Shown in pieces: positions 23,722 to 33,576 of a DNA stretch of 64,000 nt. The DNA comes from Blasia pusilla (taxonomy: Eukaryota > Marchantiophyta > Marchantiopsida > Blasiales), in assembly GCA_050084515.1 (NCBI GenBank), contig CM114271.1:7564001-7628000 (forward strand), given 5' to 3'. Each line of letters starts with the position of its first letter. The first letter of the stretch is position 1. Below the pieces are notes generated by a model. The model did not search any database. It had not been told where the DNA came from and worked only from the letters and a program-made list of their open reading frames with translations. The position numbers and the translations under genes were made by a program.

Positions 23722-24618
23722 TCATGATGTATCTGCTATCTCCATAAATGTGTCGTCTAAACTATCAAATTCAGGGTTAGGCACCAAACGGCCATGAATC
23801 GTAGAAGGTTTGTTGATAATGTTAGGGGTATGATTGCGCATTCTTTCTCGCGACTTGTTAACAACTAAGTGACTTCCGAGGACTTCATTCTGGACTAAGA
23901 CATCACATGGAGTGAATGCTGGTAATTCTTCAAGAGTAATGGAAAGAGTGGGTACTACTTGTGGAAGAGATTTAGTATGATTGTCGAATTGGCGCTTCCA
24001 ATGTTTGTTGATGTAGTCGATTTCCTCGTTCATCTGCTCTTCGAAGTTCTTGGTTGCTTCGTCGACCAGTTCTTTGACATCGTCCGGGTCCATCTGAGCT
24101 TCGTTGAGCAGCTTTTGCTCCGCCTCCAAGACTGCGATCCTCCCGGTAGCCTGCGTCCACTGTGCCAGTAAGTCTTTGTTCGCTTCTTGATATTCTTGAA
24201 GCAGCTTCGAAGACTCGGCATGCTGGATTGATAACTTCTTGAATTCGGTGTGAACTTGTTGTATCTGATGTCGATACTTGTTGATGAGGTGCGAAGCCTC
24301 CTTGATCTGCGAAACTAACTGATCCGCCCCACATTCGAGGTTAAGTGCCAGGCTTTCCCATTGGCGTGCGTTCCGTGCTTCGTACTGACACTGGACCAAG
24401 TCGCTCTGAGTTTTGTGAAGCGTGGTTTGCGTTTCTTGAGTTCCTGATTCCGTATTTGCAGATTCGTTTCTGCTACTCGACGCTGTACTTTGTGGTCTGA
24501 CGAAGCTTGGGCTCTGCAATTGAGGTCGTGCAAGCCTTCTAAATAATCGTCCACGGACGCCGTATCCTCGAGTTGAAGAATCCGCTGGAGTTGGTTCATG
24601 ATGGGAGAACCACATCAT
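23722..24618 (-). CDS. G3 third ORF, C-terminal coiled-coil part
   Basis: An uninterrupted 298-residue frame between integrase and the 3' LTR. Residues 1-55 are Ser/Thr/Arg-rich. Roughly residues 60-205 are a strong helical, heptad-like region rich in Gln, Glu, Lys and Ala (HQIQQVHTEFKKLSIQHAES, RIAVLEAEQKLLNEAQ). The tail is Pro-rich with an acidic end (EFDSLDDTFMEIADTS). No signal peptide or membrane segment is visible, so it does not look like an envelope protein. I do not recognise a family. It overlaps the upstream part of the same region by a frame change near 24600, so it may be one protein with 24596-25779. Confidence 0.7.
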   Translation of the reverse strand: MMWFSHHEPTPADSSTRGYGVRGRLFRRLARPQLQSPSFVRPQSTASSSRNESANTESGTQETQTTLHKTQSDLVQCQYEARNARQWESLALNLECGADQLVSQIKEASHLINKYRHQIQQVHTEFKKLSIQHAESSKLLQEYQEANKDLLAQWTQATGRIAVLEAEQKLLNEAQMDPDDVKELVDEATKNFEEQMNEEIDYINKHWKRQFDNHTKSLPQVVPTLSITLEELPAFTPCDVLVQNEVLGSHLVVNKSRERMRNHTPNIINKPSTIHGRLVPNPEFDSLDDTFMEIADTS

Positions 24619-25779
24619 GTCGTCTGCCGTCTGCCGTCTGCGACATGAGACGAAGCGTAGGTTGATGATCCCTTGCCCGCGGGGTCTCGTCGGAATCCTC
24701 CTGCATTATAGGTTCTGGGTCCGGGGGTGATTCAAAATTGACCCGGCCTCGCTTTGGCCGAGGCATCTCGTTGATAGCTTCGTCTTTCTTCAAAGCCGAA
24801 GTATGCGGATGTTGCTCAGGTGCTTCGGAAGGCGGGGTGACTTCGCGGCAACCCGTGGTACTAGTTGCGCCTTTCCGTGGTAGTCGGACGGGGGTCACTT
24901 GCGTCCAATCTAACGCCTCCTCTACGGTCAATTCCTGCTTGTGAATATAAAGGTAAATCAAGAAAGGAGAGAGGAAGGACTTCGTGCTTGGATGAAGCAC
25001 GTCCACCATTCTCTCAAATGCGTGCGGTCCACCAAAGCAGCAAAGTCGACTCCTGGGGCTTCGGGGTCAAGGTGTTGATTCCAGATGATGTAGCACATCT
25101 TCAAGATCTTGTTCGATAGATAGTAAGAACGAGCGGGATAAAATAGGGTCATCAGATGTTTGCAAAACTGACCAAAGATGGGCGGAGAGAGTGACGAAGC
25201 CTTGTAGCCGTTCCTGCCCACGCGCTCAGACGTGACACAGCCGAGTGCTAAAAGATCTTCATGTTTGACGAGCAATTCCATGTCATATTCGTACTCTGGA
25301 GCAAAGCATGGAGCAGATAAGTTGTTGCTCTCGATCGTCCCCGTCGATGTTGGTGAGCTCGATATCAAGACCCTTCTTTCAAAATTTGGCGCTGCCAGAC
25401 GCCGGCGGCTTCGCCAGGAGTTCTCGATGTTAGAGTCGATTGGCTTGAAAGAAAGTTGCCAACGATCGCTCCTCGGCCCGATCGCTCGGTGACGGCTTGA
25501 CCGTCGGCATCGCGCCATGAGAATGGGTGTGGCGTCTTCGCGAGGCATGTTGCTAGGTCGATCTCGATGGACACGGCGCTTGGGCTGCTCGCAACCGTGG
25601 TGATCCGTCCATGAAAATACCGCTTGGGTACGCCAGACGCTCTTATAGTCCGCTCCCCCCCTTATCATTCTTGGTCGTGGGCGCCGGGTCAGTAACAAGA
25701 AAGTGGGCGCCAGCGGCCGCCACGCAGTTCTCCTTCCTATCTTCCTGTGCTTCGCCGCCGGCGTAGCATGGGTCATCAA
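24596..25779 (-). pseudogene. G3 third ORF, N-terminal part, with a frameshift
   Basis: Frame 25779-24958 encodes 273 residues: a basic N-terminus, then a globular-looking part (EYDMELLVKHEDLLALGCVT, PPIFGQFCKHLMTLFYPARS, LSNKILKMCYIIWNQHL). Frame 25009-24596 overlaps it and continues with FLIYLYIHKQELTVEEALDW, then charged low-complexity sequence (PRPKRGRVNFESPPDPEPIM). The smooth continuation suggests one protein with a frameshift near 24960-25000. The function is unknown. It occupies the position where some gypsy lineages carry env-like or accessory ORFs. Confidence 0.55.
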
Positions 25780-25799
25780 GAACCAGCGGTGCTTAAGCT

Positions 25800-26888
25800 A
25801 CTTAGCGAAGCACGGTCTATCTTGAACTTCGTAGCCGTGACTTTGCGAAGCTCAGACATCTTCGTAGCCGTGACTTTGCGAAGCATGGGGCGTCGCCTAC
25901 CCCTTCCTCATGTTTGATTATCCTCAAGTTCGGGCTCATAATACCGGCAAGCACATGCATTCCATTGACTCGCGTGGGTGGATTCTCCTGAAGGTTTCTA
26001 ATTGGAGGGATCCATTATCATAGATGGCCAATACCCGGTAGGGTCCCATCCAATTTAATTTTAATTTTCCGGGGAACTTTAGTCGCGGTTATCATCTAAT
26101 AGCGCTAAGTCGCCAACATTGATAGATTGTGGCGGAGATGTCGATCGTAACGTTTACGTTCTTTTTGCACTTGGGTTGTGCGTTGTAATGCGAGCATGCG
26201 TGCTTCTTCCAACTCCACTAGAGTCTCATTCTGTGTTCGATAACTTCGTCAGCGACTTCCGTTCTTGTGCCCTCCAATACCCGATAAGTGGGCAACGCGC
26301 CCATTGAATAGGTGTTAAGGGATGTACGCCATTAGTCGGGAAGAACGGGTGTAGTTTGTCATCACCTTCTCGGCTGTTCGGATGCGCCCATAATTGGGGC
26401 AATTTTTGTCCCAATCATAGGAATAGGTTACCGTTAATCGATTCAATATTCGGCAAATGAGGCCGTTCGATTTTTTCGTCAACCCGTTGGCTTTTGGGTT
26501 GTAGGGAGTGGTTTTCCGATGCTTAATGAGAAAGTGGGAAGTGAGAGACTCAATAGTCAGTTCAAGAAGTCGTCCCGGTCACCGACTAGTTCCAACGGAC
26601 ACCATAACGCGTGATAATCATCTCGTATAAAAACTTAGCCTTTGTTTCTTTGTCATCTTTCGCGTGGCTCGCTTCAACCATCTCAAGACAATAGTCCGTG
26701 GCGATAAGAATATACTTCCGCCGGGTTTGGTGAGTGGCCGGGGAGAAAGGGCCTACAAAGTCAATGCCCCATTTTTCAAAAGGAGCTAGGGGCATGATGG
26801 GGACCAAAGGCCACCGCAGAGTCGCCGTGGGTCGACACGCCTTTGGCAGCATCACAACTCGAATAAAATTACCTACGTCTTTATACAT
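25800..26888 (-). pseudogene. G3 integrase
   Basis: The open stretch 26888-26586 holds KWGIDFVGPFSPATHQTRRK, with the first catalytic aspartate at residue 43, and ATDYCLEMVEASHAKDDKET, a standard gypsy integrase core. The rest (26585-25900) is recognisable in broken frames: a KPTG-like stretch, LPTYRVLEGTRTEVAD and a C-terminal KLNWMGPYRVLAIYDNGSIQ. Of the zinc-binding pair only one Cys remains near the start (LPKACRP). Stops make it non-functional as read. Confidence 0.75.
25827..25884. repeat. two 25-bp direct copies with inverted ends
   Basis: CTTCGTAGCCGTGACTTTGC followed by GAAGC occurs at 25827-25851 and 25860-25884. Each copy has CTTCG at one end and CGAAG at the other and could form a small hairpin. 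It lies between integrase and the third ORF of G3. Confidence 0.7.
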
Positions 26889-27159
26889 AGTCGGGCCACC
26901 AATATCGTGCGGCCAAAATTTTCTTCACGGTATTTTTTACCGCATAATGTCCACCGAATCACCATATCAGAGCTCGATGACTGGGAACCTCTTGACTTCC
27001 AAGCATCTTGATGCTCTTCATCAACACCTAATTTGAATAAGACCCTTGACAGAGCTCATAAGGGCCTATCCGATGTAAAAGATCACGCGCGTTCTTCCGT
27101 CATCATCAAGGCGGAAGTCGCAGAGTCATTAGAAAACGAGAATATCCGTGATACAACGA

Positions 27160-28407
27160 CTAGCTCAACCGTTCCTCTGTTATCTGGAACAGATCTTCAT
27201 CGGGAAAGGTATCATCGACAGATTGGGTGAGGTCCGCATTTGTCATCCTCAACCGGGAAAGAAAATCGGCATTGGTATGCACCTTCCCGGCACGGGTCAC
27301 CACATCGAATGTGAATTCTTGTAGCAACAAGATCCACCGTGCAATGCGTCCTGACAGGTCGGCTTTCACCATTAAGGGTCTGAGTGCAAAATGATCCACA
27401 TGAAAGACAAATTCGTACCCTAATAAATAGTGTCGGAACTTTTTACACGAGAAGACCATGCCTAACGCCTCTCGTTCGGTGGTTGTATATTTCTGCTCTG
27501 CCGCCGATAGTTGTCGGCCGGCGTAGTAAATTGGAAAAGCATGTTTGTGCTCATCCAATTGGCTGAGCACTACTCCAATGGCAAATGAGGATGTGTCTAC
27601 ATACACGTGGAAGGGTTTGGTCCAATCGGGGGACCGAAGTACAGGAGCCTTCCGCAATGCGTCTTTTAAGGTGTCGAATGCCACTTGGCACGCTGGTGTC
27701 CACTCCCATTTGGTGGTCTTCTTAAGTAATGCAGTAAGAGCGCCTGCTTTTACCGCGTAATCTTTAATGAACCGTCGATAATACCCGACATGGCCCAAGA
27801 ATCCTCTCAATTCCCGGAGATTAGTGGATGGTTCCAATGCAACGATAATATCCACCTTGGCCTTGTCGACCTCAATTCCTTGTGCCGACACTCGGTGTCC
27901 CAGCAGAATTCCTTGTTTCATAGCGATATATGATTTGTCCGGATGAAGGGACAAATGCACTTCGCGACAACGTGCGAGTGTTAACTCTAACTTTTCAAGA
28001 TGTTCGGCCTCCGTGCTAAAGATACAAAAATCGTCTAAAAAGATTTCGATGAACTTCCGAAGATACTCCTGGAAGATGGAGATCATCATCCGTTGGAAAG
28101 TAGCTGGGGCATTGCACAACCCAAAAGGCATTACTCGATATGCGAAAGTTCCCCAGTCTGTCGTGAACGTTGTGAGGGGACGATCCTTTTCTCTTATGGA
28201 TACCTGGTTGTACCCCGAATACCCGTCCAAGAAGGTATAACGCTCGTGCCCGGCCACTTTATCCAAAATACTGTCGATGAAAGGTAGAGGATGGTGGTCT
28301 TTTAAGGTGGCCGCATTTAATTTCCGATAGTCTTGGCACACTCGGATTTTGCCCGTTTGTTTTTTAGGCACAATTACGATGGGCGACACCCACTCGCTGC
28401 TTAACAC
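27160..28407 (-). CDS. G3 reverse transcriptase and RNase H
   Basis: An uninterrupted 415-residue frame. RT motifs: SPIVIVPKKQTGKIRVCQDY (8-27), YTFLDGYSGYNQVSI with the first catalytic Asp at 61, YRVMPFGLCNAPATFQRMM (90-108), and the catalytic box FLDD at 123-126 (YxDD type with Phe). Then LLGHRVSAQGIEVD and RELRGFLGHVGYYRRFI. RNase H has HVYVDTSSFAIG (Asp271), TTEREALGMVF (Glu311) and FHVDHFAL (Asp338). These enzymes make double-stranded DNA from element RNA. The upstream finger region continues at 28704-28495 in another frame, so the pol frame is not fully intact. Confidence 0.9.
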   Translation of the reverse strand: MLSSEWVSPIVIVPKKQTGKIRVCQDYRKLNAATLKDHHPLPFIDSILDKVAGHERYTFLDGYSGYNQVSIREKDRPLTTFTTDWGTFAYRVMPFGLCNAPATFQRMMISIFQEYLRKFIEIFLDDFCIFSTEAEHLEKLELTLARCREVHLSLHPDKSYIAMKQGILLGHRVSAQGIEVDKAKVDIIVALEPSTNLRELRGFLGHVGYYRRFIKDYAVKAGALTALLKKTTKWEWTPACQVAFDTLKDALRKAPVLRSPDWTKPFHVYVDTSSFAIGVVLSQLDEHKHAFPIYYAGRQLSAAEQKYTTTEREALGMVFSCKKFRHYLLGYEFVFHVDHFALRPLMVKADLSGRIARWILLLQEFTFDVVTRAGKVHTNADFLSRLRMTNADLTQSVDDTFPDEDLFQITEERLS

Positions 28408-28494
28408 TGGATAGATTATTCCGGCCTCGAGATGCTGATCGATCTAGTCCTTAACTAACAATGAGTACTTTGGATTCAGTCGATATTGTCGCAT

Positions 28495-28974
28495 TCACAC
28501 CAGGACCGCGCCTTCTTTAAGATCAATTCGGTGTTCACCATATTGTGCGGGAATGCCTCTCATTTCATCCATAGAGTATGCAAAGACATCCAAATACTTA
28601 AACAGTAGTCTTTTATATTTTATAAGTGTGGTAGGAGACAAATCCGCCGAAAGGCGTAGAGATTTTTGATCTGCAATATTGACTGGACATAGTCCGGCTC
28701 TCAACCATGTTTTTCAGAACTGGAAGGTGCTATGACCTAGCTTCTCTTCCTCTCGAGTCGACCTTGGCTTGGAGGGTACTGACTCCTCATCTATTTCATA
28801 ACATTCTAAATAATATACATTGGACGAGGACTCAGTAGTGGTGGTGTTGTCTTGATCTGACGTATAGCCGTCGTCAGTCGGTGGCGTCTCTCCTTGGGGT
28901 GGTCGAGATTTCCACAACTTGATGAGCCGCCGAGTCCTGATTCGGCGCCGAACGTGAACCGACGCCTTTTCCAA
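28495..28974 (-). pseudogene. G3 protease-RT linker
   Basis: Frame 28704-28495 contains IKYKRLLFKYLDVFAYSMDE followed by MRGIPAQYGEHRIDL, the usual segment just before gypsy RT (…DVFAWSxxDMPGI…H.I.L). Frame 28974-28714 is a charged linker. A break separates this from the RT frame starting at 28407. Confidence 0.65.
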
Positions 28975-29501
28975 TCTGTAGTCACTCTCGCCATACTGAC
29001 CCGGGGTCTTCCGATGAGCAGAGGATAGCCCGTCGCGGTCAGGGGCTGTAAGACTAAGTAGTCCAACATAAACAACACCCCCCCGAGCATGGTCGGAATT
29101 TGCGTGAGCTGTCCGAGGGGTCTCTTCCGGGATTGATCTGCAAACCGCAAGTACTTGTCCGTGGGCTCGTACACCGTGTACCCTAGGGCCCGAGCTGTTT
29201 GCTCCGTCATAATATTGATTCCGCTTCCGGAATCAATGGGGACCTTCTTAATGGTATTGCCCTCAATCTCCACCTCCACTTCGGGGGCTCCCAAGTCCTC
29301 GACTTCGATACGGAATAGGTCCACCACTAGCAGCTGCTTCGCTGCCTTCCTGGGTCTTTTGCGGCTGATTTTCCACTGCTGCAGGATTTTTCCGTATATT
29401 GGGTTATCCATTAGCAACTGCAGCAGGGTTATGTTGGCCGGGGTTGATGCCAAGTCCCTCAGTAAATCGTACGCTTCTAGGACCAGTGGTGATGTCGCCA
29501 T
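28806..29501 (-). CDS. G3 aspartic protease region
   Basis: A 231-residue frame with a retropepsin active site VPIDSGSGINIM (Asp90-Ser-Gly) and a downstream LVLQPLTATGYPLLIGRPRV segment, as in gypsy proteases (hydrophobic-hydrophobic-Gly near the C-terminus, here LLIGR). The N-terminal part (YDLLRDLASTPANITLLQLL) belongs to the gag-protease linker. It overlaps the next linker in another frame near its end. Confidence 0.8.
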   Translation of the reverse strand: MATSPLVLEAYDLLRDLASTPANITLLQLLMDNPIYGKILQQWKISRKRPRKAAKQLLVVDLFRIEVEDLGAPEVEVEIEGNTIKKVPIDSGSGINIMTEQTARALGYTVYEPTDKYLRFADQSRKRPLGQLTQIPTMLGGVLFMLDYLVLQPLTATGYPLLIGRPRVSMARVTTDWKRRRFTFGAESGLGGSSSCGNLDHPKERRHRLTTAIRQIKTTPPLLSPRPMYII

Positions 29502-29738
29502 GGCTTGGACTGTCGTACTTGGGTTGGCCTTTGCCTTCTCTGGGGTCTGTTTCCCCTCTGGTTCCTAGGCCTCCCGCACTTGAGCACGGACCTGGTCCTC
29601 CACGTCCTGATGGAAGTATTTTGATGACTTGGTCAAAGGCCGGGTCCACATCGCTTTGAGGATGGCCTTTCCAAAGACGTAAGGTGTTGACCGCTTTGTT
29701 CTTGGGTTCCCGAAGCCAGCAAGACGAAGCACCCTTCT

Positions 29739-30821
29739 TTACCTTTGGGGTCCTGCGGGTCCGGACGCTTTGATCTCGTGGTGACCGCCAACACTGTTTC
29801 TTGAAATTCTTTGGGCGGTCGATGATTCTTGATGGCCCCTTGGGTCAGTCTTCCTCGCTGATGGTGACTCGCTTTGGTCTCGGGACACTACTTCTTCCAC
29901 CCGGACTAGTTGTACATTTACATCGTTCTTGGGCTCAGGTTGAGCCGCTGGAGTATTTACATACCTGACCAACAACCGTGGGACCTTAGGCTCTGGGCAT
30001 TCCACGGCAGTGTGCCCGCCCTTCTTGCAGTTCCCGCATAAGGGATTGAGTCCCACTGGTTGCTTCGGGTTTGGGCAATTATTGGCCCAGTGGTCTGCTG
30101 CGCCGCAGTTATAACAACAATTTCTCTTGCTGGGTGGCGTGAAGGCCGCCGGACCCATAATCTGTCTCAGGGGTCTTTGTTCCCCGTATTCCGGAGGCAC
30201 ATACCGCGTGATCCAGCTTCTTCCAGGGTTTGGGGGTGGCACCGCTTGCACGGCATAGCACCCTTCCCACTGTTTTGGTTCATACCATCCTTCTTCAATA
30301 GGGGCCTCTTCCTGGACCCACCGCAGATCCCGCTGAGCAGGGCATTCTTGTACAGTATGCCCCTTGGTTCCACAACTACTACACCAAACGTTGGGCCTCA
30401 TCAGCCTGGGTCGTCTTCTGGGGTCCTTCGGGCGCAAGTGAACCTTCAACTCAGCCATTTGTTTTCGAGTTCCTCCATGGCCGACTTGCTGGCCTTCCTT
30501 GCCGTCCCTCTTACCGGACTTTCCGACCCGCCGAGGACGACGCTTGGTAATTGGTCGGGTTTTAGTCGGTGCTTGGGGAGCGATGCGCTTTGCTCTTCCT
30601 CGCCTCTTAGCTTTTACCTCGCCCGAAGTCCAGGACTCGACGAATCCTCTGTAGAGAGGATTACGTGCCGATGGAGGACGCCGTCTTGGACGAAGCACTA
30701 TCTGCGACGCCCCTCTTCGTTGGTGACGCCGTCTTCGTGTTCGGCGGGACTTTTCTGAAGCTTCGTATGCCTCAACAGAGGCTATGACTACCTCTAGGGA
30801 ATCCGTTGACCTCTCCGGCAA
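29739..30821 (-). CDS. G3 gag nucleocapsid with three zinc knuckles
   Basis: A 360-residue frame with CSSCGTKGHTVQEC (147-160), CYNCGAADHWANNC (236-249) and CGNCKKGGHTAVEC (262-275), all CX2CX4HX4C. A long Arg/Lys-rich region (residues 25-140) precedes them, which should bind nucleic acid. Three knuckles spaced over 130 residues is more than the one or two usual in plant gypsy gag. Confidence 0.85.
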   Translation of the reverse strand: MPERSTDSLEVVIASVEAYEASEKSRRTRRRRHQRRGASQIVLRPRRRPPSARNPLYRGFVESWTSGEVKAKRRGRAKRIAPQAPTKTRPITKRRPRRVGKSGKRDGKEGQQVGHGGTRKQMAELKVHLRPKDPRRRPRLMRPNVWCSSCGTKGHTVQECPAQRDLRWVQEEAPIEEGWYEPKQWEGCYAVQAVPPPNPGRSWITRYVPPEYGEQRPLRQIMGPAAFTPPSKRNCCYNCGAADHWANNCPNPKQPVGLNPLCGNCKKGGHTAVECPEPKVPRLLVRYVNTPAAQPEPKNDVNVQLVRVEEVVSRDQSESPSARKTDPRGHQESSTAQRISRNSVGGHHEIKASGPAGPQR

Positions 30822-31593
30822 TACCTATCCATTTCTTTGGACAAGCCAGACACGAACCAATCTACCAATTGGGAGGTAGTCGTGTGTTCTAGCTTATTCA
30901 CAAGGCTCGGAACCGTTGGGTATATTCGGAGAGTTTCCTTCTTTCTTCGCTTCAGGTCGTCGAAGCTTTGTAAGAAGCTTTGTCCTCGAACTCCAAGTCG
31001 CGGAACTCGTGTAGGAAGGATTCCACGACCCTTTTCAGTCTCGTGACTTCGCTCCGAGACCTTCATACCACGCTTGCTTGCTCGCTTCTTGAGCAGGCCG
31101 GGAAGACTCGTAACAAATCCTCCTCCGCCCCTTCCCGTTGGCTTTTTGCGACATGGGTGAATTCAAGAATAAAGTTATCCACATCGTCTCGTCGGCCTCC
31201 AGCAAAGGTGGGGTACCTTAGTAGAGTTTTTCTAGTGTTGGCCATGGGCACAACTCTCCTGCTGGCTCCCGGGCTTGATGCTCGTGAAGGAGGAGGTAAA
31301 GGTGCCGCCCGAGGTGCTCTGATCGGCTCCTCGCTCCCTGAGTCTCCAAAGGGGTCCCAGAGCGACTCTTTGTCCGACTGCAAACTGGCAGGGGACGTAG
31401 TGGGAAATTTGTCCCTTTCTTTCTTCTTGGTCTTCGTCTTTGGATGAGGACGAAGACTCGGAGACGAACCAGGGGTCTCAAGCCGGTTCTTGTCTCCTCG
31501 CCCCTCTTTGTGCCCGATCGGCTCGTGGCCGCTGCTCGCCGAAGAGGGCCGAGAGCCTTCCATAAGTTTCTTGGGGGATTTGGCAACTCGCAA
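30794..31593 (-). pseudogene. G3 gag N-terminal and capsid region
   Basis: Frame 31593-31063 starts MRVAKSPKKLMEGSRPSSAS and, after a Ser/Pro-rich segment, reads LLRYPTFAGGRRDDVDNFIL and EFTHVAKSQREGAEEDLLRV, a capsid-like start (F.G...D.. .FL..F). It breaks near 31066 and continues in shifted frames (IGRLVRVWLVQRNG-like tail) to about 30800, where the zinc-knuckle frame begins. At least two frameshifts are needed to connect them. Confidence 0.65.
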
Positions 31594-32020
31594 TCACCCC
31601 CACGGTGGCGATAGGGTAAGGGTCCATGGATGGAGGTTAACTACTGATTCTTTTTACATCTACAGGAGGGTGCCTGGTGCTCCTATGCTTCCTGCCAGGT
31701 TTTCCTCCCATAGACAGAAGTTTTCACCAAGTACAACTATCGTCCATGGGCGAAGCACCGTTCGGCGACCGGTTCTTTGACCATTCTAATTAGTTGGCCT
31801 ATCTTCTCTAGCACCAATGCAGCAACCGTATTGTTATCTTCGAGCATACATTGTCTTACAGGGGTCGCTAGAGCTAGCCGATGGTCTTTAGTAAGAATTA
31901 GAATGTGGGTTGTCTAGGAGCGAAGCTTCTTTCTCCGTTCCCCTGCTTCCCCATGGATCTTTCTCTCCCTTCTCACCAACGATATGATCCCGGCGTGGCG
32001 TAAAAAAGTCTTCGGCTCTA
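31594..32020 (-). other. G3 untranslated leader
   Basis: The stretch between the 5' LTR and gag has no open frame of note. Directly inside the LTR it reads TAGAGCCGAAGACTTTTTT; no typical primer-binding site is apparent. Confidence 0.5.
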
Positions 32021-33163
32021 TGTAATGTCTAAGTGTTTCTTATTTACAGTCAATTGTAGAGTTCGATCCCCAAGAGGATCATTGTTGGATGAAAAGAGAG
32101 TATAAGGTGATGATTATATTGTAAAAGTGTAAGTGATTATGTAATTCAATTGTAGTATTCCAGTATCAGCTTCCGATCCTTCTTAGTACCTATGTTTTCT
32201 TCTTCAATTCTCTCGAGTGGAGTTTAAAGGACGCTCAGGCAATTTGTTCTCTCATCATCTCGGAACCTGACAGAGACCTCAAGAATAAAGCTGGCTTCTC
32301 CTACTTTCGGAACTCAATCCGTCGGGGTAGGTTACTCTCTGTCAAACAGATTTCATACAACTTTATATTGATTATTCCATGGATGAGAAAGGTTTGTCTG
32401 ATTCACTCTTCACTCGGCAGACCCAAAAAGAATATTCAGACATAAGCATCGCACATCAAAATGATTGAATGAATGCTTTACTACTCCATCAAGAATTGGA
32501 ACACTTCAAAGTATCTACAAGCTCGAGAGGGTACATCTCTCTTGCTCGGACCATTCCTACAGCATAAGGACTTCATGAGCGAATGATGATAATAGCTTCG
32601 TCTGTTTCTTAAATATTCTCGAGTAGGATCGTTTCTATGATCCAGCGTTCTTGATGAAGGGTGTGTCTTTTCAATATCTCAGAACTACCTAGATCTATGG
32701 TTCTCTTAGCTTTTCCTACGATCCCTATGAATCCGCGGTACAAAACTGTCCTAACTACCAATTTGATACAAAGGGTCGCGCCCTTTCCTAGTCTCATTCT
32801 GTAAACTATGTGTCGTTTTGAATCTCAATTCGCTGTGCTAAATTTTCGGAGGACGAAGTTCTTCTGTCTTCTTCGTGCTTCGTTGAAGAACGAGGTACTT
32901 TGTATATAGAGCTTTGTTAGACTTCGTTAAACTTCGTTAAGCTTCGCTAAGCTTCGCGTTGAGCCTTTATACTTCTTTACAGCTTTTGACTCTCCTCTAA
33001 GGCAAATCCTTGATCTTCATCTCTCTGCCTTGTCTTCGGAGCTTGGTGATTCACTTATTCTTCTTTATAATAATAGATAATCATAATCAAAATCATAATA
33101 TACAAGAGTCTTCATTGAATAAAATGATACATTCTTCAAGATTACATAATTGTGGGTATCACA
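32021..33163 (-). repeat. G3 5' LTR
   Basis: It is near-identical to 22503-23682. In element orientation it begins TGTGATACCC at 33163 and ends CATTACA at 32021. GACCT follows it at 33164-33168. Confidence 0.93.
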
Positions 33164-33385
33164 GACCTTAAGAAGGCATAAGACACTGTATGGCGTGACG
33201 GGCTATCTTATAGCTTGTGGAAGGCGGGGCTGAGAGGGAAAATGTGGAGGGTGGTGGAGAAGATGTACCTAAACACAAGGAGTAGAGTTCTGGTGAATGG
33301 CCAAAAGAGTGGGACATTCGACATCAAGCAAGGAGTGGCTCAAGGATGCCCGCTCTTCCCCACTCTCTTCAATATTTTTGCTAAA
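33164..33385 (+). pseudogene. LINE reverse transcriptase, middle part
   Basis: Continues directly from 22502: DLKKA, a stop (TAA/TAAG region), then DTVWRDG, WKAGLRGKMWRVVEKMYLNT, RSRVLVNGQKSGTFDIKQGV and AQGCPLFPTLFNIFA. GVAQGCPLFPTLFNIF is the family's standard motif before the catalytic DD box. It is then cut by a short insertion. Confidence 0.85.
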
Positions 33386-33576
33386 GCCCATTCGCGGCCA
33401 ATCTGGGGATTCCACTGATTTTTCACTTTTCTAAATTTTGTGCAATTTGCAACTCGTCGGACTCAGAGGGGTTGCCAAAATGTGGAAGAGGAAAAAAAAT
33501 TGTGGGAGTGCTTAAGAACTTAGCAGAAAAGTGCAAAAAAATTCACACAAAAAGTTCCTCTTTTCAACCCAACGGA
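33386..33576. mobile_element. ~190-bp insertion inside the LINE RT
   Basis: The RT reading FNIFA... stops at about 33385 and ...SLLEEIEDSGLG resumes at about 33577, whereas related RTs read FNIFIDDLLEEI without a gap. The inserted DNA contains TTGCAACTCGTCGGA, a motif also repeated at 55880-56480. No terminal repeats were identified. Confidence 0.5.

Larger units (their letters stand above)
22498..33168 (-). mobile_element. full-length Ty3/gypsy element G3, young, inserted in the LINE
   Basis: LTRs at 22503-23682 and 32021-33163 bracket gag, protease, RT/RNase H, integrase and a third ORF, all on the minus strand. GACCT at 22498-22502 and 33164-33168 is the target duplication. The LTRs differ by roughly 15-20 small changes plus one indel region of simple repeats, far fewer than the copia-1 LTRs, so insertion is recent. 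In element orientation the LTRs run TGTGATACCC to CATTACA. I saw no standard TGG primer-binding site next to the 5' LTR; the DNA there reads TAGAGCCGAAGAC. Confidence 0.95.

Noticed and set aside
25958-25990. Possible env-like membrane protein in G3
   Set aside because: The third ORF has no signal peptide, transmembrane helix or fusion-like segment that I can see.
30060-30758. 232-residue plus-strand open frame
   Set aside because: It is antisense to the G3 zinc-knuckle gag, whose three CCHC motifs fix the true strand.
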